49,485 nt of DNA from Methyloversatilis sp. XJ19-49 (GCF_024580145.1 NZ_JANINI010000003.1:308062-357546), one strand, 5' to 3'; numbered from the stretch's first letter, positions 28,901 to 36,056 are shown. Notes: generated from the letters alone by a model not told the origin. Numbers and translations: made by a program.

Positions 28901-30591
28901 CCGGCATCCGCGCGCATGACGCCGACCTGAACGCCAACCGCGTGGTCGAGCCGGTCAGGCTGATCGCCGAAACGGGAAATGTCGCGGTACCGTCGGTCGG
29001 TGCCAATCTGCCGCTGGTGATCAATTCGCCGCAACCGGTGCAGGTCGACGCGGGTGGCGACATCAGCAACCTGACCATCCGCTCGCAGCACTTCAGCGAC
29101 AGCGACTTGACCCGCGTTCGCGCCGGCGGTGACATCACCTTCGACACCGTTTTCGAGAGCGACGGCGTGACGCCGTCAGGCAGCATCGCCGAAGGCATAC
29201 AGACCGGCGGCCGCGGCAAGCTCGAAGTGGTCGCAGGCGGCCGCATCGATCTGGCCAACAGTTTCGGCGTGGTCACCCGCGGCAATTTCGACAATCCGTG
29301 GCTGGACGAGGTCGGCGCGTCGATTCTCGTGCAGGCCGGCAGCGCCGGTTTCGACGGCCGCGAGGTGTGGTTGTCGCTGCTGCCAGTTCGAGGTGCAGCG
29401 GGAGAAGACAGTTACGACCAGTTGCTGCTGTCGCTCAGCAGTGCGAGGTCGATCGAAGCCCTGCTGTCCGGACCGGACAGCGGCGCGCTGATCAAGGTGC
29501 GCAGTGAAGGGCGCACGCTGATCGCACAGAGGCTCGCAGCGATCGACGCAGCCATTGTCAGCTACATGCGTGGCAACGGCGCGGCGCCGGACGCGCCGGA
29601 AGCGCAACTGCTGCAGGCTTTCGACGCACTGCCTGCCGCCGTGCAGCGGGATTTCTTCACTGCGCAGCAGCCGCTCGTGTCTGCGCTGCTGAATGCCGGA
29701 CTGAACTACGCCGGCAAGCTGGGAGACGCGATCGGTGCCGGCTCGACCGGTTATGCCCCGGGTGTAGACCTGGTGGAAACGGCCTTTCCGCAGACGGCAG
29801 GGGGCAATACGGGTGGCGACATCAATCTGTTCTTCAGTCAGGTGAAGTCGGAACAGGGCGGAAACGTCGATCTGTTTGCACCGGGCGGCAGCATCAACGT
29901 CGGTGTGGCAGGGGCCGGGGCCAGTGCAGCCAGCGCGTCGCGCCAGGGCGTATTCGCGATCGGCGAGGGTGAAATCAACGCCATCGCGGGGCAGGACTTC
30001 CAGCTCGGCCCATCCCGCGTATTCACGCTGGGCGGCGGCGACATCCAGCTCTGGTCGACGGCCGGCAATATCGACGCCGGCCGCGGTTCGCGCACGGCAT
30101 CGGCCACGCCGCCGCCGCAGGTGCGCATCCGCGGCGACCTCGTGGTGCTGGACATCAGCGACTCGGTGTCCGGTTCAGGCATCGGCACGCTGAAGCGCTC
30201 CGACGAGGTGCGCGACGCCGACATCCGGCTGTTCGCACCGTCGGGCGCCATCATCGCGCTCGATGCCGCGATCCGCTCGTCGGGCAATCTGACCATCGGC
30301 GCGCAGCAGGTGATCGGCAATTCGATCAGCGTGGGGGGCAGCCTGAGCGGTTCGGCGACGGTCGCTGCAGCAGCGCCGGCTGCGGCACCTTCGGCGCCGC
30401 CTCCGAGCGAAGCCAACAAGGCGGTCGATCAGGGCCAGAGGGCCACTGCTGCCGGACAGAAGGACGCGCGCGATCCGAATTCCATCCTGACCGTCGAACT
30501 GGTCGGTCTGGGCGAGGAGACGACTGCCGCGGGCTGCGAAGAGGACGACGAGGACGAGCGGTGCAAGGAACGCGCGACGCGCGCCAACTGA
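19924..30591 (+). CDS. Giant TpsA exoprotein, filamentous-hemagglutinin type (3,555 aa)
   Basis: Secreted or surface-anchored beta-helical exoprotein. The N-terminus has an ESPR-like extended signal (MNTNRYRLIFNELTATWVP) and a hydrophobic core (residues about 41-58). The TPS secretion domain follows (about 60-330), with MVIQQSGNAVMLNWNSFNIG and FNQAGILFGPGANIDVGG, equivalent to the NPNGI motif region. The rest is thousands of residues of Gly/Ala/Asp-rich repeats predicted to form a right-handed beta-helix. Near the C-terminus NIDAGRGSRTA resembles the DUF3739 type of FhaB-like proteins; a Pro/Ala-rich segment and an acidic tail with C3538 and C3547 end the protein. Only one other mature-part cysteine was seen (C729). 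There is no CDI-type toxin tail or immunity gene. Role probably adhesion or biofilm, not proven. Confidence 0.92.
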   Translation: MNTNRYRLIFNELTATWVPVAECVAARGKRSAGRLQRRVLATACALAFTTPLMAAGALPVAAPNFVDGRLPGTATMTQTANRMVIQQSGNAVMLNWNSFNIGRGNAVHFDQASAAMRAINVVAPGGPRSEIDGTLTARGQVFIFNQAGILFGPGANIDVGGLVGSSLKLNDELLQRALNSLGSTGAALTPFADGDYAGRATGDITVARGARILAAKNGRVLLAAPNVRVGANVDTTIDTPLTPAQRAALPDARIEAEEGQVVLAAGERIYIADPLDSRLRGFLVEVDNGGTVTTDSASELLSERGNITLVGLNIRHAGAARATTSVTLNGTVFLKARDSVAARQVDAMFPDAEPLATGVNVPIGQRTGSIELAAGAVIDISPDAASRTQTARDDALFRRSEINLYGHTIVLADAGANGVGVTLRAPSGLLRVTAEATALSSTQPVPQRDGASRVYIGSGSVIDLAGLDAFADAGREIVRVELRGDEVKDAPLLRDEAFGRALFGKQVWVDLREGTELFDIAGYLGGVERTLDEKLTTGGEFVAYSQGDVLTHSASSIDLSGGTVTYRAGEVGYTLVKSADGRSQSVADARADRIYTGTQDRTRTVAERVEGRDAGELTVTAFGMALDGAVKAQRTVGATQRELVTRALGPGKSDVLGSPQAGRIDLNLRLVNGLAAQDTRFVNSTGTRALSATGALPTELWLRSDWFSSGIGSFELTGAGNVVLPESVCLTLGPTALYNAATDSMPAFWSDGSRFAVTGTTLTIDGDITAAGGDITLRTGGLADDAPRATRTISVGAKSQLSTAGQWQRDTRSSARGYVAADGGSITLDADSHLNLARGSQIDASAGAWQSLDGTRELGDAGAISLGAGFEVTGGDPGTGVPVGSFFGNLNLGAQLSAFATSLTGRASAGGSLVLRSAAIALDGVNAGLLGDTLYLSPTLFSGSGFSDFSLTGGNRMDIGGASALTLTPVVQARAIDGIRSVSAGSLAGLGRVTAVPRALREDGVQLSFAATSESAGTLTVDDNATINVDAGGSIELSANRSLELAGKLNAPGGRIALRMDEVQQDDIYFGSSIFVASTARLNTSGVFLQTPGLSYVDGTLFDGGSIDIAARRGFLVIQDGAQLRADGSSAVLAQRTGALGALSAVRIDSSGGRIALNAREGLYADPLLSARAGGSNALGGQLSVMLDQGSNNWGDLLSLPTALTGPRTLDILQGGNSGSAALVAGAAPDAATYGGRGAFALDALDGSGIADLTLAVLGNGGNFGTLRFSEDVNASVAGRMVLNAANIRGTNGADVRLGAAVLDWTNVGRIQQNHAQPTAVAAGDGSLVLAADLVQVSGNLAASGFADVTLDARGDLRASASPGYVADGASLVTSGDLTLRAAQVYPTSASRYAFEIHNNPAGTLRIESSGRAAGPVYSALGSLTFAAPDIVQAGRVVAPFGDIVLRSETITRTGAGTTRSEAAGGSIELAAGSVTSVSADGLLLPYGQTALSGRDWLYLVGTDARIELDGTPQKRITLNADNVVLQGAQGGRAAARVDLSGGGDLQAWEWIAGSGGSRDILAAPQDSYAIVPTLGSGYAAYDLSMWAEEGNGLRIGEAVQVLASANGLAAGTYTLLPARYALLPGAFLISLSPGDSSLAAGQAQANVDGSARVSVRSAQALGGVSRSTGKAFVAELLTSEQVRDRAEYLISKTADVFDDGRSTADAGRLSLQVGRALTLDGVLDTSRGAAARGAQVDITAQALALLGQGTAARTGEVGVSVASLNALNAESLLLGGTRSEVDEESGETLVDVRAADDAGRLIRGASTVRLDNAAGPALSAPDVVLVARDSVVIEAGSQIAAVGTAEPEALRISGSGADADGAALRVSAADAAPISRDAPSGLRGELTLGAGSRIAGRGVVLDSTLETRNLGATIALPQSGGALALTASTINVGDVPFDTPGLRFDNSQLAALGDPSRLTLRAYGGLNLYGEVTLGSASLDLLRIDAAGIGGVDNAGLTQNIVAREVQFANTSPTAAALAPAVGTGALSVTADRIVLDGTPAAAAGQAGFAISGFDAVTLAAANQVRVSGDGDYRVMADTVRIATPQIAADTGANTRIAVDGALSISGGDAPAGVVQAGIGAALALDAQAIDLASRIALPSGRVSLSATQDVRVAAGGMIDVSGTAKNYLGKTVTTPGGDVVLTSRNGDVTLEQGALIDVSAASTAATGGNAGSVTLSAAQGELSVADGALRAQSSGGSAGGALSVDLRSAASLDSLAAQGSEFTRSWSARVRTGDTRLDTDLKSGDIAIAADAGSLTIGSTLDASGAEQGGRIELSARRALDHLEGMTTGAGDLVLESGARLDARATAFVAEASGTRGEGGSVILEASPRSAGGESGPAQGGRIRIADGATIDVGTTPGVVNGVALASAAQQGDVWLRAERTGNTAVAIDGDLSNAIDGARHVFVEGTRIYGGSTLSMAAAHADAAAMTSSVNVAATRAALGLPAQDADGGTRFHVRPHIEFRADGNFTINATDLAANTYQGGTEAGSLTVRAAGNLNVNGALSDGFGRLNASSQTIVLGALTSAGLTQSRFDLGQRDTAWSMRLVSGADLDGAGAMSLQALDALETANRGDMILAANAQVRTGAGDIDVAVGRDLVLGARAAIYTAGYQTARGDGFTTQTLLNLNGSGNRQAEYPTDGGDVAIRAQRSIVATESPGIVGEWLLRQGALSPTGEFLSGSGQRNTTWYARIDQFSQGVATFGGGDIRVTAGNDIRNLGVFTVTNGRLSGAAGTTPDPANLQVLGGGDVTVRAGGDIGSAILMVDRGALDAQAAGDFGSARNNGAGSVLLLGEASARLGAAGSIDLETIASSTAVRQASNTTTSNRSSYFFRYGEGSRVDLLSFGGSVSLDNNATPWGTLALWEGLNPLLPNSLNAVAMGGDLNLRNGMVLLPATYNDLLLAASGNLNLATASGGVAGIKIADSAPALVPSALRPAANPNNVFWVELANPNVVSGIRAHDADLNANRVVEPVRLIAETGNVAVPSVGANLPLVINSPQPVQVDAGGDISNLTIRSQHFSDSDLTRVRAGGDITFDTVFESDGVTPSGSIAEGIQTGGRGKLEVVAGGRIDLANSFGVVTRGNFDNPWLDEVGASILVQAGSAGFDGREVWLSLLPVRGAAGEDSYDQLLLSLSSARSIEALLSGPDSGALIKVRSEGRTLIAQRLAAIDAAIVSYMRGNGAAPDAPEAQLLQAFDALPAAVQRDFFTAQQPLVSALLNAGLNYAGKLGDAIGAGSTGYAPGVDLVETAFPQTAGGNTGGDINLFFSQVKSEQGGNVDLFAPGGSINVGVAGAGASAASASRQGVFAIGEGEINAIAGQDFQLGPSRVFTLGGGDIQLWSTAGNIDAGRGSRTASATPPPQVRIRGDLVVLDISDSVSGSGIGTLKRSDEVRDADIRLFAPSGAIIALDAAIRSSGNLTIGAQQVIGNSISVGGSLSGSATVAAAAPAAAPSAPPPSEANKAVDQGQRATAAGQKDARDPNSILTVELVGLGEETTAAGCEEDDEDERCKERATRAN

Positions 30592-30653
30592 CGAGAACGG
30601 CCGCGCGGCTTGCTGCGAGGGCGGTATGCGGGAGGGCGTTGTTGCGGTGTGGT

Positions 30654-30806
30654 GTTGGGCATCGCTGCGCTCACCCCAACCTACGGGCTGATCACATGGC
30701 GTGATTCGTGGGTTGGGGGCTGATCACGTGGCGTCACTCGTATATTGGGGACAGGCGGATTACGTGGCTTCACGCGTGGGTTGGGGTGAGCGCAGCGATG
30801 CCCAAC
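30654..30806. repeat. 27-nt inverted repeat enclosing degenerate tandem units
   Basis: Perfect 27-nt inverted arms (30654-30680 and 30780-30806, starting gttgggcatcgctgcgctc) enclose three degenerate units of the type ggctgatcacgtggc, starting at 30686, 30718 and 30754. It lies between convergent tpsA and the regulator gene. It could stop transcription from both sides and is unrelated in sequence to the REP-like elements. Confidence 0.75.
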
Positions 30807-30815
30807 AACAGCGCT

Positions 30816-31736
30816 TCACCCCGCCTCGGTCGCTGTCGCGCGGAGTTTTCCGAGCGGCGCCAGGTCGTAGCCGCCCAGCCGGGCGGCCAGGTCGGTGCTG
30901 TCGGCGCTGGACAGTTCGGCCAGCAGTTGCTGCAGCAATGCGCGGAAGTACAGCGTGCGCGGCATGACGAGGTCGAGCGCCTCGCGGCCGAGCGACAGGA
31001 AGGGCAGGCCGAATTCGCCGGCGGCGGCGCGCGTGCCCGGGGCGCAATCGCCGGCGCCGCTGGCCACCATGAAAGCGGCTTCGCGTTCGGTGGCGGCGGA
31101 CTGCGTCAGTGCCGGCAGTGCAAGGCCGGCCGCGGTGCACGCCTGCACGAAGAAGTGCTGCGATCCGGCGCCGCTGCCGCGCTGGATGATCTTCGGCTGG
31201 CGCTCAAGCAGTTCGGCGAGCGTGACGACCGGGGCAGTCGTGCGCGACAGCATGACGCCCTGTTCGCGCAGCGCAAGCTGCACCATGACCCAGCCCGAAC
31301 TGCCGGTGTATTCGCGCAGCAGCAGCGCATGCCGGCGCGTGGCGTGCTGCGCGTCGCCCCAGTGGATCGGGCAGGCGTTGGCGCGTCGCTGGGCGAGCAG
31401 CGCCAGCCCCTTGCGCGTGCCGCACGGGCTGTAGGCGATCAGCGTGCCGTCGTCGGCGCGCTGGGCGAGCCGCGCGATGCTGTGCGCCAGCCAGGGGTCG
31501 TCGCTGCCGGCGATCAGCAGGCGGTCGGCCAGCACGCCGCCATGCGTCGATTCAAGCAGCCAGTCGTCGAGCAGCGCGCGCGGGAACAGCCATTTGCCGG
31601 TCACCTTGGTGGCCGGAATGCCGCCCTCCTGGATCATCGCGTACAGCGTCTTTTCGTTCAGATGCAGATAGGCGGCCGCTTCGCGCGCCGTCAGGTAGGG
31701 CGAAGCCTCGCCCGGCTGATCGTCGTCGGCCGGCAC
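30816..31736 (-). CDS. Helix-turn-helix regulator with molybdate-binding-like domain
   Basis: A 306-residue cytoplasmic protein: an excisionase/MerR-like helix-turn-helix (about 14-62, YLTAREAAAYLHLNEKTLYAMIQEG) followed by a periplasmic-binding-protein-like domain (about 70-290, LLIAGSDDPWLAHSIARL). This pairing matches the COG1910-type regulators, in which the second domain resembles molybdate-binding proteins. There is no signal peptide, so it senses a cytoplasmic ligand, probably molybdate or tungstate (inference). It begins at a GTG 2 bp after the moeA stop, last in the moaA-fdhD-mobA-moeA run, which suits control of molybdenum cofactor or formate dehydrogenase genes. Confidence 0.82.
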   Translation of the reverse strand: MPADDDQPGEASPYLTAREAAAYLHLNEKTLYAMIQEGGIPATKVTGKWLFPRALLDDWLLESTHGGVLADRLLIAGSDDPWLAHSIARLAQRADDGTLIAYSPCGTRKGLALLAQRRANACPIHWGDAQHATRRHALLLREYTGSSGWVMVQLALREQGVMLSRTTAPVVTLAELLERQPKIIQRGSGAGSQHFFVQACTAAGLALPALTQSAATEREAAFMVASGAGDCAPGTRAAAGEFGLPFLSLGREALDLVMPRTLYFRALLQQLLAELSSADSTDLAARLGGYDLAPLGKLRATATEAG

Positions 31737-31738
31737 CG

Positions 31739-32974
31739 TCAGATCAGGCCTTCGAACGGAATGACATTCACCGCGTCGCCGACCGCGACGTTGCCGCAGT
31801 CGTCACCGAGCACGATGATGCAGTTGGCGTCGCACATCGAACGCAGGATGCCGGAGCCCTGGGCTCCGGTCACCGCGACATGCCACTGGCCGTCGCGCAG
31901 TTCGAGGATACCGCGCTGGTATTCGGTGCGGCCGGGCTGCTTCTTCATCGCCGTGTCGCTGAGCGCGGCGAAATGGATGGGCGCCGCGACGGGTGACACG
32001 CCCATCAGCTTGAGCAGCGCGTCGCGGGCGAAGAAGTGGAAGGTGACCATGGTGGCGACCGGATTGCCCGGCAGGCCGAACAGCAATGTGCTGCGTTCGC
32101 CCCTGCCAAGCTTCCCGAACGCCATCGGCCGACCCGGCTTCATGGCGATCTTCCAGAACGTGACTTCGCCCAGGCTGGCGAGGATTTCGCGCACGAAATC
32201 CGCCTCGCCCACCGACACGCCGCCGCTGGTGATGATCGCGTCGACTTCGCCAACGGCCGATTCGAGCGCAGCCGACAGCGCCTCGCGCGTGTCGCGCGCC
32301 ACGCCCAGGTCGACCACTTCGCAGCCCAGCCGCGTCAGCATGCCGGTCAGCGTGTAGCGATTGCTGTCGTAGATGCCGCCTTCGCGCGGTGCGTCGCCGA
32401 TCGACATCACTTCGTCGCCGGTCGACAGCACGCCGACGCGCACGCGCCGGCGCACGGTCAGTTCCGGTATGCCGAGCGAAGCGGCCAGACCGATGTCGGC
32501 CGGCCGTAGCAGGCGACCTGTGCGCAGTGCGGGTTCGCCCGCGCGCAGGTCTTCGCCGGCGCGGCGGCGGTGCTGACCGGCCTTCTGGCCCGGCGGCACG
32601 ATGACCGTGTCGCCGTCGAGGCGCGCGGTTTCCTGGATGACGATGGTGTCGGCACCCGCCGGCATGACCGCACCGGTCATGATGCGCACCGCCTGCCCGG
32701 CGGCGACTTCGCCTGCCCAGCCATGTCCGGCGAACGCCTGGCCGACGATGAACAGCCGCGTGTCGCCGTCGGCCGACAGGTCGGCGTGGCGCACGGCGTA
32801 GCCGTCCATCGCCGAGTTGTCGTGCGGCGGCACGCTGACCGGTGAAATGACGTCGGCGGCCAGCACGCGGCCGAGCGCATCGCGCAGCGGCACGCGCTGC
32901 GTGCCGCGCACCGGCGAGCAGGCGGCGAGAATGTGGGCGCGGGCGTCCGCGACCGGGGTGAAGCGATCTGTCAT
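31739..32974 (-). CDS. moeA: Molybdopterin molybdotransferase MoeA
   Basis: Inserts molybdenum into adenylated molybdopterin, the last general step of cofactor synthesis. From the ATG at 32974 the protein has 411 residues, normal for the family. Seen are the N-terminal PPHDNSAMDGYAV motif, the central TGDE region (VGVLSTGDEV), IITSGGVSVGEADFV and MKPGRPMAFGKL with LFGLPGNPVA. A longer open frame extends into mobA but is not homologous. The start overlaps the mobA stop by 4 bp (ATGA). Confidence 0.95.
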   Translation of the reverse strand: MTDRFTPVADARAHILAACSPVRGTQRVPLRDALGRVLAADVISPVSVPPHDNSAMDGYAVRHADLSADGDTRLFIVGQAFAGHGWAGEVAAGQAVRIMTGAVMPAGADTIVIQETARLDGDTVIVPPGQKAGQHRRRAGEDLRAGEPALRTGRLLRPADIGLAASLGIPELTVRRRVRVGVLSTGDEVMSIGDAPREGGIYDSNRYTLTGMLTRLGCEVVDLGVARDTREALSAALESAVGEVDAIITSGGVSVGEADFVREILASLGEVTFWKIAMKPGRPMAFGKLGRGERSTLLFGLPGNPVATMVTFHFFARDALLKLMGVSPVAAPIHFAALSDTAMKKQPGRTEYQRGILELRDGQWHVAVTGAQGSGILRSMCDANCIIVLGDDCGNVAVGDAVNVIPFEGLI

Positions 32975-33564
32975 GGCGTGTCGGGGCGCACGGAGAGTGC
33001 GGCCAGTTCGTTCAGCGTGTTGATGTTGGCGAAGGCGTCGGGCTGGTCGTCGAAGCTGACCTCGACCACCTTCAGTGCCGAATACCAGAGGTCGACCTTG
33101 CGCCCGCCGCCGTCGAGGAAATCGGTCAGACCGGGGAGTACGTGGCGCCGCACCAGGCTGAACACCGGATGCGACCGCTCGCCGGTGCGCGCCACCGCTA
33201 GGTCGGCGCCTTCGCGTTCGAGTGCGTCGCGCAGGCGTGCGACCAGATCGAGCGGCAGGAAGGGCGAGTCGCACGGGCTGGTGACCAGCAGCGGCGTGCG
33301 GCAGGCGTTCAGCCCGGCATGCAGGCCGGCCAGCGGGCCTGCGTAACCGGTGATGACGTCGGGCACGACCGGGTGGCCGAAGGCGGCGTAGCGCTCGATG
33401 TTCTGGTTGGCGTTGACGATCAGTGCATCGACCTGTGGCGCGAAGCGACGGATGACGTGCGCCACCATGGGTTCGCCGCGGAATGCCTGCAGCCCCTTGT
33501 CGATGCCGCCCATGCGACGGCCGAGTCCGCCGGCCAGCACCAGTCCGGTGATTGCCTCTTTCAT
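32971..33564 (-). CDS. mobA: Molybdenum cofactor guanylyltransferase MobA
   Basis: Adds GMP to molybdenum cofactor to make the bis-MGD form needed by DMSO-reductase-family enzymes such as the formate dehydrogenase encoded nearby. The 197 residues start with the nucleotide-binding LVLAGGLGRRMGGIDKGLQ (about 8-25) and include VTSPCDSPFLPLDL, the metal-binding region. Both ends overlap neighbouring genes by 4 bp (moeA and fdhD), showing a tightly coupled operon. Confidence 0.94.
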   Translation of the reverse strand: MKEAITGLVLAGGLGRRMGGIDKGLQAFRGEPMVAHVIRRFAPQVDALIVNANQNIERYAAFGHPVVPDVITGYAGPLAGLHAGLNACRTPLLVTSPCDSPFLPLDLVARLRDALEREGADLAVARTGERSHPVFSLVRRHVLPGLTDFLDGGGRKVDLWYSALKVVEVSFDDQPDAFANINTLNELAALSVRPDTP

Positions 33565-34388
33565 GCCGCCACTCCGTCGCGCACGAAGCGCTCCATGCCG
33601 GTCAGCAGCAGATAGTGCTTGCCCTGCGAGCGGCCGATCATCGTGATGCCGACCTGACGCGCGATGTCATAACCCATCTGCGTGAGGCCTGAGCGAGACA
33701 CCAGGAAGGGGATGCCCATCTGCGCCGCCTTGATCACCATCTCCGATGTCAGACGGCCGGTGGTGTAGAAAATCTTGTCGCCGCCGTCGACGCCATCCAG
33801 CCACATGTGGCCGGCGATGGCATCGACCGCATTGTGGCGGCCGACATCCTCGACGAAGTACAGCAGTTCGGCGCCGCGGAACAGCGCACAGCCGTGCACC
33901 GCGCCGGCCTGCTTGTAGATGGTTTCATGTTTGCGCACCACGTCGAGCATCGCGTACAGCGCGCTTTCGGTCAGGCGGGCGTCGGCCGGCAGGCGGATTT
34001 TCTCGATGTCGTCCATCAGATCGCCGAACACCGTGCCCTGGCCGCAGCCGGTGGTCACCGTGCGTGTGGCCATCCGGGCGTCGAGATCGGCCACGCCATG
34101 ACGCGTCGTGATGGCGGCGGCATTGACTTCCCAGTCCACCTGCACCGACACGATGTCGTCGATCGACGGCAGCATGCGCTGGTTGCGCAGCCAGCCGATC
34201 ACCAGCGCCTCTGGGGCGCCGCCGAGTGTCATCAGCGTCACCAGTTCGCGCTTGTCCAGATAGAGCGTCAGCGGGTGCTCGCCTGCGATGGCGGTCGGCA
34301 CCGTTTCGCCGCGCTCGTTGATGGCCGGGATTTCGATCGTCGCCGGGCGCGCGGCGTCGCTGAGGATGGGTTTGACCACGTCAGCCAC
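33561..34388 (-). CDS. fdhD: Formate dehydrogenase accessory sulfurtransferase FdhD
   Basis: Passes sulfur from a cysteine desulfurase to the molybdenum cofactor of formate dehydrogenase, which is essential for activity. Starting at GTG 34388 (or GTG 34379) the protein has 275 (or 272) residues, the usual size. Family features include [19 protein letters not shown], the Cys region [12 protein letters not shown] (C115) and [18 protein letters not shown] near the C-terminus. The catalytic loop has a single cysteine followed by Gly-Gln-Gly, not the CxxC seen in E. coli. The long frame upstream of 34388 is a shadow of moaA. The start overlaps the moaA stop. Confidence 0.92.
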   Translation of the reverse strand: MADVVKPILSDAARPATIEIPAINERGETVPTAIAGEHPLTLYLDKRELVTLMTLGGAPEALVIGWLRNQRMLPSIDDIVSVQVDWEVNAAAITTRHGVADLDARMATRTVTTGCGQGTVFGDLMDDIEKIRLPADARLTESALYAMLDVVRKHETIYKQAGAVHGCALFRGAELLYFVEDVGRHNAVDAIAGHMWLDGVDGGDKIFYTTGRLTSEMVIKAAQMGIPFLVSRSGLTQMGYDIARQVGITMIGRSQGKHYLLLTGMERFVRDGVAA

Positions 34389-35469
34389 CGATGTAGGACA
34401 TTTCGATCTTGCGCCGGGCGGCCGTGTCGGCGGTGCGGATTTCGGAATAGCGGTCGGTGCGCGCCTGCCAGATCGCGCCGATGGCCGACGTGATGTCCGC
34501 GTCGCTGCGACCTGCGCGCAGCAGTGCGCGCAGGTCGTGACCTTCGGTGGCGAACAGGCAGGTGTAGATCTTTCCTTCGGTCGACAGCCGCACCCGCGTG
34601 CAGCTTGAACAGAAGGCCTGGGTGACCGATGAAATGACACCGATCTCGCCGCTGCCATCGACATGGCGCCAGCGCTGGGCGACCTCGCCGGGATAATTCG
34701 CACCGATCGGCTCGAGCGGCATGTCTGCGTGGATGCGCGCGATGACCTCGGCACTCGGCAGCACTTCATCCATCTTCCAGCCGTTGCTGGAGCCGACGTC
34801 CATGAATTCGATGAAGCGCACGATATGGCCGCTGCCCTTGAAATGGCGCGCCATCGGCACGATGGCGTGGTCATTGGTGCCGCGCTTGACCACCATGTTC
34901 ACCTTGATCGGCATGAGTCCCGCGGCATGCGCCGCGTCGATGCCTTCGAGCACCTGGCTGACCGGAAAGTCGACATCGTTCATGCGGCGGAAGGTGTCGT
35001 CGTCGATCGCGTCGAGGCTGACGGTCACGCGCGTGAGCCCCGCATCGCGCAGCGCGCGCGCCTTCTGCGGCAGCAGGGTGCCGTTGGTGGTGAGCGTGAT
35101 TTCGACCGGCAGCCGCGCCAGGCGCTCGATCAGCTGTTCGATGTTCTTGCGCAGCAGAGGCTCGCCGCCGGTGATGCGCAGCTTGTTGACGCCGTGCGCG
35201 ACGAACAGCGTGGCGATGCGTTCGATCTCTTCGAAACTGAGCAGCTCGGCGCGGGCCAGATACGGGTAGTCCTTGTCGAACACGCTTTTCGGCATGCAGT
35301 AGACGCAGCGGAAGTTGCAGCGGTCGGTGACCGATATCCGCAGATCACGTACCGCGCGGCCGCGCGTGTCGTCCAGCCGGCCGGTGGCCGGTATCGGGTG
35401 CTCGGGCACGACCGCCGCGGTGCGCGCGGCTGTGCGGGTGTCCAGCAGATGTATGATCTTTTCGCTCAT
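34381..35469 (-). CDS. moaA: GTP 3',8-cyclase MoaA
   Basis: Radical-SAM enzyme for the first step of molybdenum cofactor synthesis (GTP to 3',8-cyclo-GTP). The 362 residues show the SAM-cluster motif CNFRCVYC (C51, C55, C58), the C-terminal cluster motif [18 protein letters not shown], and the C-terminal double glycine (SYIGG) needed for catalysis. It heads the minus-strand moaA-fdhD-mobA-moeA-regulator operon and is divergent from the DUF3305 gene. The promoter should lie in the short gap 35470-35546. Confidence 0.95.
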   Translation of the reverse strand: MSEKIIHLLDTRTAARTAAVVPEHPIPATGRLDDTRGRAVRDLRISVTDRCNFRCVYCMPKSVFDKDYPYLARAELLSFEEIERIATLFVAHGVNKLRITGGEPLLRKNIEQLIERLARLPVEITLTTNGTLLPQKARALRDAGLTRVTVSLDAIDDDTFRRMNDVDFPVSQVLEGIDAAHAAGLMPIKVNMVVKRGTNDHAIVPMARHFKGSGHIVRFIEFMDVGSSNGWKMDEVLPSAEVIARIHADMPLEPIGANYPGEVAQRWRHVDGSGEIGVISSVTQAFCSSCTRVRLSTEGKIYTCLFATEGHDLRALLRAGRSDADITSAIGAIWQARTDRYSEIRTADTAARRKIEMSYIGG

Positions 35470-35546
35470 GGGCAGCGCGGCGTGAAGTTCGGGGTCGCGA
35501 ACCCGTTCGACAGGAAGGCAGGAAAAAGATTGTGCATGGCGAGAGG

Positions 35547-36056
35547 ATGGAACACGGTCCGGTCAACCTCAGGCTGGCAGTGATTATGGAGCGCAAGGTA
35601 CTGCACAACAAGTGGGCCGACCACGTCTGGGAGGCCTGCGCGCTGCAGCCCGAAGGCCCGCAAAGCCCTGCAGTGGCTGTGGTTTTCGCCGATTCAGGAG
35701 CGGCGACGCAGTGGCTCTTCCCGCCGCTCGACTTCACGCTCTACACCGACGAAGCCGACAACTACCTGCTCAACGTGACCGCTGCGGCACCGCGCATCTT
35801 CGTCATGTGGCGACAGGACGAAGACGCCGACCCGCCGGTGCGTCCGATGCAGCTGAGTGCCAGCTATGGTGAGGCGGCGCGCTGGATGGATTCCGGCGAG
35901 AAGGTCGACGGATTGCCGATGCCGCCCGAGATTCGTGACTGGATCGAAGCCTTTGCCCGCCGATTCCAGAAGGCGCCCGAGCCGCGCAGACAGAAACGCT
36001 TTGCGCGCACCGGCGACGGCAACACCCACTACGGGGGTGGCGGCCATGGCCGATGA
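35547..36056 (+). CDS. DUF3305 domain-containing protein
   Basis: A small soluble protein (169 residues from the ATG at 35547) of the DUF3305 family, recognised from [23 protein letters not shown]. The family is found in formate dehydrogenase loci and its function is unknown; it probably helps assembly. The exact start is uncertain: GTG 35532 and ATG 35586 are alternatives, but the family usually has several residues before the VIMER motif. It overlaps the DUF3306 start by 11 bp. The C-terminal end is basic and glycine-rich. Confidence 0.8.
   Translation: MEHGPVNLRLAVIMERKVLHNKWADHVWEACALQPEGPQSPAVAVVFADSGAATQWLFPPLDFTLYTDEADNYLLNVTAAAPRIFVMWRQDEDADPPVRPMQLSASYGEAARWMDSGEKVDGLPMPPEIRDWIEAFARRFQKAPEPRRQKRFARTGDGNTHYGGGGHGR

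Noticed and set aside
19924-30591. TpsA as a contact-dependent inhibition (CdiA) toxin
   Set aside because: No VENN-type motif, no toxin-like C-terminal domain after the repeats and no small immunity gene downstream; the next gene is convergent and regulatory.
32975-33274. N-terminal extension of MoeA by 100 residues
   Set aside because: The extension is a shadow of mobA; the conserved MoeA start matches the ATG at 32974 that overlaps the mobA stop.
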